From Patulibacter americanus DSM 16676 (GTDB lineage Bacteria; Actinomycetota; Thermoleophilia; Solirubrobacterales; Solirubrobacteraceae): a stretch of DNA of 64,000 bases. Location: contig NZ_ATUD01000001.1 in assembly GCF_000420025.1 (NCBI RefSeq), positions 310,001-374,000 on the forward strand. The letters are read 5' to 3'. The position numbers and the translations under genes are program-made. Position 1 is the first letter of the stretch, and the number at the start of each line of letters is the position of its first letter. Under the pieces are notes generated by a model. That model was not told the DNA's origin and searched no databases. It saw only the letters and a list, made by a program, of their open reading frames with translations. Shown here one piece after another: positions 45,494 through 53,800 of the stretch.

Positions 45494-45565
45494 CTCGTGC
45501 TCCCCGTCGTGGTGCCGGCGACGCCCCTGGTGGACGCCGTAGATGCACTCTGCCGGGGCACGCGG

Positions 45566-46045
45566 TCAGGGACGGTCCGCGTCGGGGTCGCGCTCGACGG
45601 GCAAGCCCGCCGCCGCCCAGGCCTCGAACCCGCCCTCGAGGTCGGTGGCACGCGCGAAGCCGAGCCCCTGCAGGTCGCGGGCGGCCAGGCTCGAGGAGTA
45701 GCCGTGGTCGCAGACGAGCACCACGCGTGCGTCCAGTCCGGGCGCGCGGGGGTCGCGCCACGGGCAGTCCGGGTCCAGCCGCCACTCGAGCACCGTGCGG
45801 GGGAACCGCAGCGCGCCGGGGATCGCCCCGCCGCGCGCCACGTGGTCCTCGGCGCGCACGTCGACCAGGACGGCGTCTCCGGCCGCCACCGCGTCGTGGG
45901 CCTGCCGCGCGCTCAGGCGCTCGAGGCCCGCCCGCGCGGCTTCCAGGCGGGCGGCGATGGTCGTCCGCGGCTCGGACGCTCCTGGGGCGCCGTCGTCCGA
46001 GCGCGACCCGGCGGGTCGGGTGGCGCCGAGGTCCGGCCCGTCCAT
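45566..46045 (-). CDS. rhodanese-like sulfurtransferase domain protein
   Basis: 159 residues. A 40-residue low-complexity start is followed by one rhodanese domain: V-L-V-D-V-R-A-E, G-A-I-P-G-A-L-R-F-P-R-T, and the active-site loop V-C-D-H-G-Y-S-S with Cys112. The loop C-D-H-G-Y-S-S is a known actinobacterial variant. Such single-domain proteins carry persulphide sulphur. It starts one base after the stop of the CoA-binding protein gene (TGA-G-ATG), so the two form an operon. Confidence 0.88.
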   Translation of the reverse strand: MDGPDLGATRPAGSRSDDGAPGASEPRTTIAARLEAARAGLERLSARQAHDAVAAGDAVLVDVRAEDHVARGGAIPGALRFPRTVLEWRLDPDCPWRDPRAPGLDARVVLVCDHGYSSSLAARDLQGLGFARATDLEGGFEAWAAAGLPVERDPDADRP

Positions 46046-46046
46046 C

Positions 46047-46478
46047 TCAGATCCCGAGGCGCGGGTACTCGATGGCCGGGCAGCGGTCCATGACGACGGT
46101 CAGCCCGGCGGCGCGCCCGCGCTCCGCGGCCGCCACGTCGATCACGCCGAGCTGGAGCCACGCCGCCGACGCCCCGATCCCGATCGCCTCGTCGACGTGC
46201 ACCCCGGCCTGGTCGGAGCGCCGGAAGACGTCGACCACGTCGATCTCGTGGTCCTCCCGCGCCGCCGCGAGGGTCGGGTACGCCCGCTCGCCCAGGATCT
46301 CGTCCTCGGCGGGGTGGATCGGCACGATCGTGTTGCCGCGGGAGCGCAGGAGCGCCGCGATCCGGTGGCTGTCGCGCTCGGGCCGCGGGGAGCAGCCGAC
46401 GACGGCCCAGACGCGAGGCGCACCCAGGAGCGCCCGGATCTCGTCGTCCGTGGCGGTGGACGGTCCGAAGGAGGACAT
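46047..46478 (-). CDS. CoA-binding domain protein (YccU-like)
   Basis: 143 residues, one Rossmann-like CoA-binding domain: V-W-A-V-V-G-C-S-P-R-P-E-R-D-S-H, V-P-I-H-P-A-E-D-E-I-L-G-E-R-A-Y-P-T, V-D-V-F-R-R-S-D, I-G-A-S-A-A-W-L-Q-L-G-V and the end M-D-R-C-P-A-I-E-Y. The family binds CoA or acyl-CoA; exact role unknown. First gene of a two-gene operon with the rhodanese. A TACGGT hexamer sits 6 bases before the ATG, and the 72-bp duplication begins 25 bases upstream of it. Confidence 0.88.
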   Translation of the reverse strand: MSSFGPSTATDDEIRALLGAPRVWAVVGCSPRPERDSHRIAALLRSRGNTIVPIHPAEDEILGERAYPTLAAAREDHEIDVVDVFRRSDQAGVHVDEAIGIGASAAWLQLGVIDVAAAERGRAAGLTVVMDRCPAIEYPRLGI

Positions 46479-46484
46479 GGGTCG

Positions 46485-46490
46485 ACCGTA
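46485..46490 (-). promoter_or_regulatory. -10 hexamer TACGGT for the CoA-binding/rhodanese operon
   Basis: Six bases before the ATG at 46478 on the minus strand; its -35 region would fall inside the first copy of the duplication. Confidence 0.5.
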
Positions 46491-46503
46491 GCGCGCGAGG
46501 AGA

Positions 46504-46649
46504 GGGGCGGGCCCCGGCCCGTGCGTCTCGGGCCGGACCGCGTCGGACGTCGCCACGGCACGGCCCACCCGCGGGGGGGGGCGGGCCCCGGCCCGTGCGT
46601 CTCGGGCCGGACCGCGTCGGACGTCGCCACGGCACGGCCCACCCGCGGG
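46504..46649. repeat. exact 72-bp tandem duplication with a G9 junction
   Basis: 46504-46575 and 46578-46649 are identical, period 74. Each copy holds a hairpin (CCGGCCCG, loop TGCGTCT, CGGGCCGG). The junction is a run of nine G (46573-46581). The element fills the space between two divergent promoters. Confidence 0.95.
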
Positions 46650-46681
46650 ACGGTTCCCTGGCGCGCAGGACCCCGACGGGC

Positions 46682-46687
46682 TAGCGT
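46682..46687 (+). promoter_or_regulatory. -10 hexamer TAGCGT for the MoaD-like gene
   Basis: Seven bases before the ATG at 46695. Confidence 0.5.
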
Positions 46688-46694
46688 GCGGCGC

Positions 46695-46955
46695 ATGCCC
46701 TCCGTCCGCCTTCCCGGTCCGCTGAAGAAGCTCGCCGGCGGCCGCGCCGAGCACCGCCTGCCGGGCGCCACCGTGACCGAGGTGTTGCGGGCCCTGGCGG
46801 AGGAGGAGCCGGCGACGGACGGCTGGCTGCTCGACGAGCGCGGGCACCTGCGGCCCCACATCTCGGTCTTCGTCAACGGCGAGCGGTCGACGCCCGAGGC
46901 CCCCGTGGGCGAGGCCGACCGGGTCGACGTGCTCCAGGCGATCTCGGGCGGCTGA
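46695..46955 (+). CDS. MoaD/ThiS-like ubiquitin-fold protein
   Basis: 86 residues with a beta-grasp pattern: V-R-L-P-G-P-L, L-P-G-A-T-V-T-E-V-L-R-A-L, I-S-V-F-V-N-G-E-R and the C-terminal I-S-G-G. The terminal Gly-Gly is where such sulphur carriers are adenylated and thiocarboxylated. No molybdopterin or thiamine gene is adjacent, so it is probably not the biosynthetic MoaD or ThiS. Next to a BNR-repeat propeller gene, a pairing I recall from many actinobacteria. Function unknown. Confidence 0.82.
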   Translation: MPSVRLPGPLKKLAGGRAEHRLPGATVTEVLRALAEEEPATDGWLLDERGHLRPHISVFVNGERSTPEAPVGEADRVDVLQAISGG

Positions 46956-47081
46956 GGTCCGCGGGACGGCGGCAGCGCACCGATCGCGCCCGGCCGCCGC
47001 GCCGATGAGTCTCGCGCCCACGAGCAGTCCGAAGCACGACGGCCCGCTGCGGCGCCGCCGACCACGACCGAGGAGACCGCG

Positions 47082-48155
47082 ATGAGCGACGTGCTGGTGG
47101 GGACGAAGAAGGGCCTGTTCGTGCTGGAGGGCCGGCCGGGGGCGCCGTTCGGGGTCCGGGCGCGCGCGTTCGCCGGCGACCCGGTCGAGTACGCGGTGCG
47201 GGACCCGCGCACGGGCCGGACCTTCGCCGGCGTGGCCTCCCCCTTCTACGGCCCCAAGCTGTTCTGGACGGACGACCTCGACGGGGAGTGGACCCAGGCG
47301 ACGGGCCTCGAGCTGCCGGCCGGGAGCGGCCAGGCGTTCCAGCGGCTGTGGACGCTCGTGCCGGGCGAGGCCGAGGGCCAGCTGTGGGCGGGCGGCGACC
47401 CCGGGGTGCTCTTCGAGAGCCGCGACGGCGGGGCGAGCTGGACGCTGAACCGCGCGCTGTGGGACGAACCGTCGCGGCCGGACTGGCAGCCGGGCGGGGG
47501 CGGCCTGTGCCTGCACTCGGTCGTCCCGTGGCCCGGCGAGCCCGACCGCCTGGCGATCGCGATCTCGGCCGCCGGGGTGTGGCTGACGGACGACGGTGGT
47601 GCGAGCTGGCGGCGCGGCAACCAGGGCCTCGTCCCGAAGTACCTGCCCGAGGACGTGCCCGACGACGAGATCGCCCTCTGCGTGCACGCCCTGCAACGCG
47701 CCCCGCTGCGCCCGGAGCGCGTGTTCATGCAGTTCCACGGCGGCGTGTACCGCTCCGACGACGGCGGCGAGACGTGGACGGACATCGGCGCGGGCACCGC
47801 GCTGCCATCCGAGTTCGGGTTCCCCATCGCCGTCGATCCCACCGACCCCGACAGCGCGTTCCTGCTCCCGCTCGCCGGCGACTTCGACCGCGTGACGCCC
47901 GACGGCCGCGTGCGCGTCTTCGAGACGCGCGACGCCGGCGCGAGCTGGGCCGCCCGCGGTGACGGACTCCCGCAGGAGCACGCCTACCTGACGATCCTCC
48001 GCAAGGCGTTCGCGCGCAGCGGCGACGACGCCGGGTTCGAGTTGTACTTCGGCGCGACGTCGGGCGACGTCTACGGCTCGGGCGACGCCGGGGCCACGTG
48101 GAGCCACGTGGCCGCGCAGCTGCCGCCGGTGTATTCGGTCAGCGCGACGGGCTGA
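47082..48155 (+). CDS. BNR/sialidase-like beta-propeller protein
   Basis: 357 residues, no signal peptide. Asp-box (BNR) motifs S-x-D-x-G-x-x-W recur: S-R-D-G-G-A-S-W, T-D-D-G-G-A-S-W, S-D-D-G-G-E-T-W, T-R-D-A-G-A-S-W and G-S-G-D-A-G-A-T-W. These mark blades of a propeller of the sialidase/WD40-YVTN superfamily. It begins V-L-V-G-T-K-K-G-L-F-V, the opening of this cytoplasmic subgroup. Glycosidase residues are not evident, so the sialidase label means fold only. GAGGAG 7 bases before ATG. Downstream of the MoaD-like gene and followed by the second hairpin-repeat pair. Confidence 0.85.
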   Translation: MSDVLVGTKKGLFVLEGRPGAPFGVRARAFAGDPVEYAVRDPRTGRTFAGVASPFYGPKLFWTDDLDGEWTQATGLELPAGSGQAFQRLWTLVPGEAEGQLWAGGDPGVLFESRDGGASWTLNRALWDEPSRPDWQPGGGGLCLHSVVPWPGEPDRLAIAISAAGVWLTDDGGASWRRGNQGLVPKYLPEDVPDDEIALCVHALQRAPLRPERVFMQFHGGVYRSDDGGETWTDIGAGTALPSEFGFPIAVDPTDPDSAFLLPLAGDFDRVTPDGRVRVFETRDAGASWAARGDGLPQEHAYLTILRKAFARSGDDAGFELYFGATSGDVYGSGDAGATWSHVAAQLPPVYSVSATG

Positions 48156-48180
48156 GCGGGTCCGGGGCGGGCGGCCGACT

Positions 48181-48219
48181 GAGGCGGATTCCCGTCGAAT
48201 GACGAGCGGAACCCGCCTC
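48181..48219. repeat. 39-nt hairpin repeat, copy A2
   Basis: Arms GAGGCGGATTCCCGTCG and CGAGCGGAACCCGCCTC around loop AATGA; three mismatches in 17. Same 17+5+17 geometry and central GTCG-N-ATGACGA as copy A1 at 21104. 26 bases after the stop of the propeller gene. Confidence 0.8.
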
Positions 48220-48251
48220 GACCGCAGCGCGACGCACACGACGGCGGGGTC

Positions 48252-48290
48252 GAGGCGGATCGTCGTCGCCGGACGACCGGAATCCGCCTC
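48252..48290. repeat. 39-nt hairpin repeat, copy B2
   Basis: Arms start GAGGCGGAT and end ATCCGCCTC; an inner stem GTCGTC/GACGAC can form. Starts 71 bases after A2, against 72 at the purH locus. Convergent purL ends at 48320. Confidence 0.8.
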
Positions 48291-48319
48291 GACCCGCCCG
48301 GTCCCGCCGGACGCCCGCC

Positions 48320-50710
48320 CTACGCGAAGAGGCGAGCCAGTGCGGCGTGGGCCGTCGAGAGGTCCTCGAGGCCGGCGTCGGCGTGCTGGGCGCCGCAGCG
48401 GACGTCGAGGCGGCTGCCCCCGACGGTGCCGATGACGGTGACGGAGGACGTCTCGGCGAGCTCGGCGAGCGTCTCGGCGGAGCCCGTGACGACGAAGCCG
48501 CCCGGGGCCTCGCCGAAGAGCGACACGCGGCCGTCCTCGTCGCCCACGGCGAACGGGTCGAGGTCGACCGTGGCGCCGATGCCGCCGGCCAGCGCCGACT
48601 CGGCGAGGGCGACGAGCAGGCCGCCCTCCGCGACGTCGTGGCAGCTCGCGAGCAGGCCCTTGCGGACCGCCTCGCGCACCGCGACGATCGCGGCGACGGT
48701 GTGGTCGAGGTCCCAGTCCGGCAGGCCGTCGGGCAGCGCGCGACCCTCGAGCTTCGACAGCTCGGAGAGCGCGAGCTGCGGGGCGAAGGAGCCGACGAGG
48801 GCGATCAGGTCGCCGTCGCCGCCGAAGCCCATCGGCACCGTGCGCTGCACGTCGGGGACCTTGCCGACCATGCCGACGACCGGCGTCGGGTAGATCGGGC
48901 CCGTGGTGCCCTCGTTGTAGAGGGACACGTTGCCGCCGACCACCGGGGAGCCGACCGCGCGGCAGGCGTCGCCGAGGCCGCGCACGGCCTCGGTCAGCTG
49001 CCAGGCGATGTGCGGCTTCTCGGGGTTGCCGAAGTTCAGGTTGTTCGTCAGGCCCAGCGGCTCGGCGCCGACGCAGGCGAGGTTCGCGGCGCACTCCAGG
49101 ACGTTCCAGATCGTCCCGCGGTACGGGTCGGCGGCGACGCGCCGGCCGGAGCCGTCGATGGCCACGCCGACACCCGGGATCGGGGCGCCGTGCAGGTCGT
49201 CCACGCCGGGACCGCTCGTCACGTCGCCGGGCTGGGCCGGCGTGCCCGCCGTGCCCGTGGCGCCGACGGAGCCGGCGGGGCCGGGGATCTGCAGGACGGC
49301 GGCGTCCGTCTGGCCCGGGCGGCGGACCGTCCGCGACTGGACGATGGAGTCGTACTGCTCGAACAGCGGGCGACGGTCGGCGATGTTCGCCGAGGCCAGC
49401 AGGCGCAGGAGCGCGTCGGAGGCGTCCGTGCCGTCCGGGATCCGCCGCTCCGGCGCCGGGTAGATCGGCTCCGTCGGCTTCTCGGGGTAGATGTCGTAGA
49501 GCGGGCAGTCGTCGACGAGCGCCGGCACCGGCATGTCGCCGACGAGGTCCTCGCCGTCCCACACCCGGAAGCGGCCCGTGTCCGTCACGACGCCGATCGC
49601 GGTGCCGTGGACGTCCCACTTGTCCGTGATCGCGATGACGTCGGCGACCTTGTCGGGCGTCACGACGCAGAGCATGCGCTCCTGCGACTCGGAGACCATG
49701 ACCTCGAACGGCTCGAGGCCCTCCATGCGGCGCGGGACGAGCTGGACGTCGAGGTCGAGGCCCACCTCGCCCTTGCTCGCCATCTCGGAGGCGGCGGAAG
49801 TGAGGCCGGCGGCGCCGAGGTCCTGGAGCGAGACGAGCAGGTCCCGGTCGAGCAGCTCGAGCGAGCACTCGACGAGCTTGGACTCCTCGAACGGATCCCC
49901 GACCTGCACCGTGGGGCGCTTGGAGGCGTCGTCCTCGCCGAGCTCGGCCGAGGCCAGGACGGACGCGCCGCCGATGCCGTCCGCCCCCGTGGCGGCGCCG
50001 AAGAGCACGACGACGTTGCCCACGCCGGTGGCGGCGGAGCGGATCATCCGCTCCTCGCGCGCCAGCCCGAGCGCCATCGCGTTGACGAGGCAGTTCGTCT
50101 CGTACGGGGCCTCGAAGTAGACGTCGCCGCCGATGTTCGGCACGCCGATGGAGTTGCCGTAGTGGCCGATGCCGCGCACGGCCCCGTCCAGCAGGAACTT
50201 CGAGCGGGCGATGCCGGGCGTGTCGGCCGCGGCCTCGTCGACGGAGTCGACCTCGCCGAAGCGCAGCGCGTCGAGCACCGCGATCGGCCGGGCGCCGAGG
50301 GCGAAGATGTCGCGCAGGATGCCGCCGACGCCGGTCGCGGCACCCTGGAACGGCTCGACCGCCGAGGGGTGGTTGTGCGACTCGACCTTGAACGCCACGG
50401 TCCAGCCGTCGCCGACGTCGACCGCGCCGGCGTTCTCGCCCGGGCCGAGGACGACCGCGGGGCCCTCCGTCGGGAGCGTCCCCAGCAGCTTCTTCGAGTG
50501 CTTGTACGAGCAGTGCTCGCTCCACATGAGCGAGAACATCGCCAGCTCGACCTGCACGGGCTCGCGGCCCATCTTCTCCACGACGAGGTCGTACTCCGAC
50601 TCCGTCAGGCCGAGGGCCTTGGCCCGCTCGAGGCCGGGCGCGTCGCCAATCGGGGTGGTCCCGTCGGGCAGCTCGCGGGCGGCGGGGCGAAAGGTCTGGT
50701 CTGCGCTCAT
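48320..50710 (-). CDS. purL: phosphoribosylformylglycinamidine synthase, large subunit (small PurL type)
   Basis: 796 residues, the length of the multi-subunit PurL that works with separate PurQ and PurS to make FGAM. Markers: F-S-L-M-W-S-E-H-C-S-Y-K-H-S, F-K-V-E-S-H-N-H-P-S-A-V-E-P-F-Q-G-A-A-T-G-V-G-G-I-L-R-D, G-I-G-H-Y-G-N-S-I-G-V-P-N, Q-D-L-G-A-A-G-L-T, and in the second half N-F-G-N-P-E and S-C-H-D-V-A-E-G-G. Its partners purQ and purS lie at 54736-55660, separated by the NACHT gene on the other strand, so purL needs its own promoter. 3' end faces a hairpin-repeat pair. Confidence 0.97.
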   Translation of the reverse strand: MSADQTFRPAARELPDGTTPIGDAPGLERAKALGLTESEYDLVVEKMGREPVQVELAMFSLMWSEHCSYKHSKKLLGTLPTEGPAVVLGPGENAGAVDVGDGWTVAFKVESHNHPSAVEPFQGAATGVGGILRDIFALGARPIAVLDALRFGEVDSVDEAAADTPGIARSKFLLDGAVRGIGHYGNSIGVPNIGGDVYFEAPYETNCLVNAMALGLAREERMIRSAATGVGNVVVLFGAATGADGIGGASVLASAELGEDDASKRPTVQVGDPFEESKLVECSLELLDRDLLVSLQDLGAAGLTSAASEMASKGEVGLDLDVQLVPRRMEGLEPFEVMVSESQERMLCVVTPDKVADVIAITDKWDVHGTAIGVVTDTGRFRVWDGEDLVGDMPVPALVDDCPLYDIYPEKPTEPIYPAPERRIPDGTDASDALLRLLASANIADRRPLFEQYDSIVQSRTVRRPGQTDAAVLQIPGPAGSVGATGTAGTPAQPGDVTSGPGVDDLHGAPIPGVGVAIDGSGRRVAADPYRGTIWNVLECAANLACVGAEPLGLTNNLNFGNPEKPHIAWQLTEAVRGLGDACRAVGSPVVGGNVSLYNEGTTGPIYPTPVVGMVGKVPDVQRTVPMGFGGDGDLIALVGSFAPQLALSELSKLEGRALPDGLPDWDLDHTVAAIVAVREAVRKGLLASCHDVAEGGLLVALAESALAGGIGATVDLDPFAVGDEDGRVSLFGEAPGGFVVTGSAETLAELAETSSVTVIGTVGGSRLDVRCGAQHADAGLEDLSTAHAALARLFA

Positions 50711-50756
50711 ATGTCTGGGTCAGCCGCACAAGAGATCTCGCGCCGGCCGCCGTGGC

Positions 50757-50762
50757 ATTCTA
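50757..50762 (-). promoter_or_regulatory. -10 hexamer TAGAAT, candidate promoter of purL
   Basis: On the minus strand 46 bases before the purL ATG, overlapping the palindrome CTAGCC-G-GGCTAG (50760-50772). No clear -35. Confidence 0.4.
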
Positions 50763-50838
50763 GCCGGGCTAGTCCGGCCGCCGAGATACGCAAGACCGGT
50801 TTCAGCCGACCACCGCATTCGAATATTCTGCACGAACC

Positions 50839-50867
50839 TTTACACGGACGCCATCTGAACATACGGT
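50839..50867 (+). promoter_or_regulatory. promoter TTTACA-N17-TACGGT of the NACHT gene
   Basis: Near-consensus -35 and -10 with ideal 17-base spacing; the -10 ends 6 bases before the GTG start, so the transcript should be leaderless. Confidence 0.65.
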
Positions 50868-50873
50868 GGCGAT

Positions 50874-53800
50874 GTGGAATACGAGCTCTCACGACTCTCA
50901 TCGCGCTCGTTCGAGCAGCTGATTCAAGCACTTGCCCTACGCCACCTAGGCGAGGGAGTTGTCATCTTCGGAGACGGCCCAGACGGTGGCCGAGAAGCGA
51001 CATATACCGGAACCTCAGGCTATTCACCATCCGGCGAACCGTGGAGCGGGTACATAGTTGCCCAAGCCAAGTTTAGACAGCGGCCCCTCGGAACGGAAGC
51101 CGACGGCCCTTGGGCTCTTAAGAACCTACAGTCCGAACTAGCGAAGTTTGCCGCGGCCGAAGACGGACGGCCCCGCCCAGAGTATTACCTCTTCGCAACA
51201 AATGCCGTCTTGAGTCCAACCACGGGGGGACTCAAGGACCAGGCCGAATCTACGCTCGCTCAAGCGCAGGCGGATTGGGGCCTCAAAGGCTACGACATCT
51301 GGGACTACGACAAGCTAGTCGCGCTGATTAACAACGACGCCGAAGTGAGAACCCGTTTCGGGTGGATTACGGCGGGGGACGTCCTGGCAGCGATGCTTGA
51401 TCGTATTGAGGACCGCGAGCCAGACTTCGCTCGAACGATCAGCAACTTCCTCCAGAAGGAACTCATCAGCGACCGGTTCGTGCGCCTTGAAGAGGCGGGC
51501 CACACAACCCAAGAACCGACGCACTTGAGTCGTGTCTTTGTTGACCTGCCCGTGAAAGGCGACGCTTTCGCGGGCCCCGACATGTTTCTCCGACACCTCC
51601 TCGACGAGACGTCTGTCATCGCGGCAGCGCCGGGTGAACTGGAACCGACCAGGGCTCCTCGAGTCGTCTTGAAGGGCGGTCCAGGGCAGGGAAAGACGAC
51701 CCTCGGCCAGTTCGCGTGCCAGGTGTTTCGAGCGGGCCTGCTGCGGGATTCGGGGGCTCTGACCACCGAAGGGCGAGCCGCCGTCGAAGCTACCCGCAGC
51801 CGCCTCGAAGAAATGCAGCTTCCCTTCGGAGTCGGCCCCCGCTTTCCGATACGAGTGGTCCTCACCGACTTTGCACGAGCACTCACCGCATCCCCGCCCC
51901 CAACGCTCCTCCAGTGGATCTGCGGGCGCGTCGGACAGCGGGTCGGCACGGAGATCTCGACAGAGACATTCCGTCGATGGCTCTCGACTTACCCGTGGTT
52001 CCTCGTGCTCGACGGCTTGGACGAAGTTCCTGCGAACGCCGGTCGAGGCCTAGTGATGGACGCTATCCAGGACTTCTGGGTGGACGTTGCGCAAAGTCAA
52101 GGCGACGTGGCTGTCCTAGCAACGACACGCCCCCAAGGCTACAACCGCGAGTTCTCGCCCGACCACTTCGAGCACCGGGATCTAGCCGATTTGCCGAGCG
52201 AACTGGCACTTAACTACGGATCCATGCTCGCCGAGGCGCGGTATGGGAAAGATGGGGACCGAGCTCGTATCGTGATCGGACGACTCGAACGGGCGGTGGC
52301 TGACAACACTACGGCTCATCTGATGCGCAGCCCCCTCCAAGTGGCCATTATGGTGGCGCTTGTTGATCGCCTTGGCCAACCCCCGCACGAACGCTGGAGC
52401 CTGTTCCACGAGTACTACGAGATCATCTACCAGCGCGAGCGCGAGCGCGACACTGACGCATCGCCGATACTCAGAGACTACAAGCCCGACATCGACGTCA
52501 TCCACGAGCGGGTAGGCCTTACGCTGCAGGTCTTGACCACATTTCAGGGCCATTCAGACCCGCGAATCTCAACCGCACAACTTACGTCGATTGTTGATTC
52601 TCGCCTGGAACAAGAAGGCCATACCTCCACGGATAGCGACGCAATCTCCGCAGAGATCAAGCTGGCAGCAGAACTCCGCCTCGTGTTCCTGGTTGGGGCA
52701 GAGCAGGACCGCGTTGGCTTCGAGATTCGAAGCCTTCAGGAGTTCATGGCGGCAGGCGCTCTCACTACGGGGGAGGGCGACAAGGTCGTTGAACGACTCC
52801 GTCGGATCGCGCACCTACCGAGTTGGCGAAACGTAGTTCTATTCGGATTCGGACGGTGCTTCGTCGAACGTCAGCATCTCCGGCCGTTGCTTCTGTCGAT
52901 GTGCCGAGAGCTCGACATCGATGAGACGGAACCTTTCCTGGGCCGGACCCGCGCGGGGGCCCGGCTCGCCGCAGATCTGTTGACCGAGCGCATCGGGCAG
53001 CACCAGCCGAAATACCGGCGACTTATCGGGCAGCACGCCCTCGACGCCCTCAGGTGCGCTGACTCCGACCTGCCTACTCAGCTCGCTGCGGGCTACTCGC
53101 CGGATCTTAGAAGTGTGTTCGAGCCCCGGGTGCTGGAACTCCTACACTCGGCGGTTCCAACTTGGCAAACCAGTGCCCGCCGTTGCCTTGCCGACCTAGC
53201 CCGCGGCGGGGCTGAATGGGCGGCGGCGGCACTCGTCTCGCACATCACTGAAGTTGCGTCTCGGGGCGCGACCTTTCCGGACCTCGGGTGGCTTTCCGAA
53301 CTTGACCTCCCCATCGATGCAGTGACGCGAGCACTCGACTGCGGCACCCCCGCTGCGCTTGCACGGATAGCAGACGATGAAGATCTCGGCACCCTGGTTC
53401 CCGAGCTGGCCTGGGTCCGGGCCGCCGACGGCGCCGCGCGGGTCATGTACCCAACCAAGGAACCAGATCTGCGTCTGCGACTCGCGTCGGTTGGGAAAGC
53501 CGGGGCCGACGCAATCCGATCGTACGACAACGAGCTCGATGCTTCGCGAGCTTGGTCCTCCCCGTCGCTCATTCTCTTGCGCGAGGCGGTCCGCTTCGTA
53601 GAGACGGCCAATGCCGAGTCGCTCGCGGCTTGCCTTCGACGCATCGCGAGTTCTTTCGATCCGAGCGTTTACGCGGCGTGGCGGTCCCGCTTGCCCTGGC
53701 CGATGGCTCTCGCCCTCGGCTCGGCGCAAACCGAAGCGGACGTCCTCCGGTCCTCCGATGCAGCGGGCCACGCCGCCTTCGGCGACGCTGCCGATTGGGT

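Noticed and set aside
46047..50729. Minus-strand frame open for 1560 codons across the CoA-binding gene, the MoaD gene, the propeller and purL
   Set aside because: Only the last 143 codons form a recognisable protein (CoA-binding domain with its own -10 hexamer); the rest is a shadow of purL and the propeller gene.
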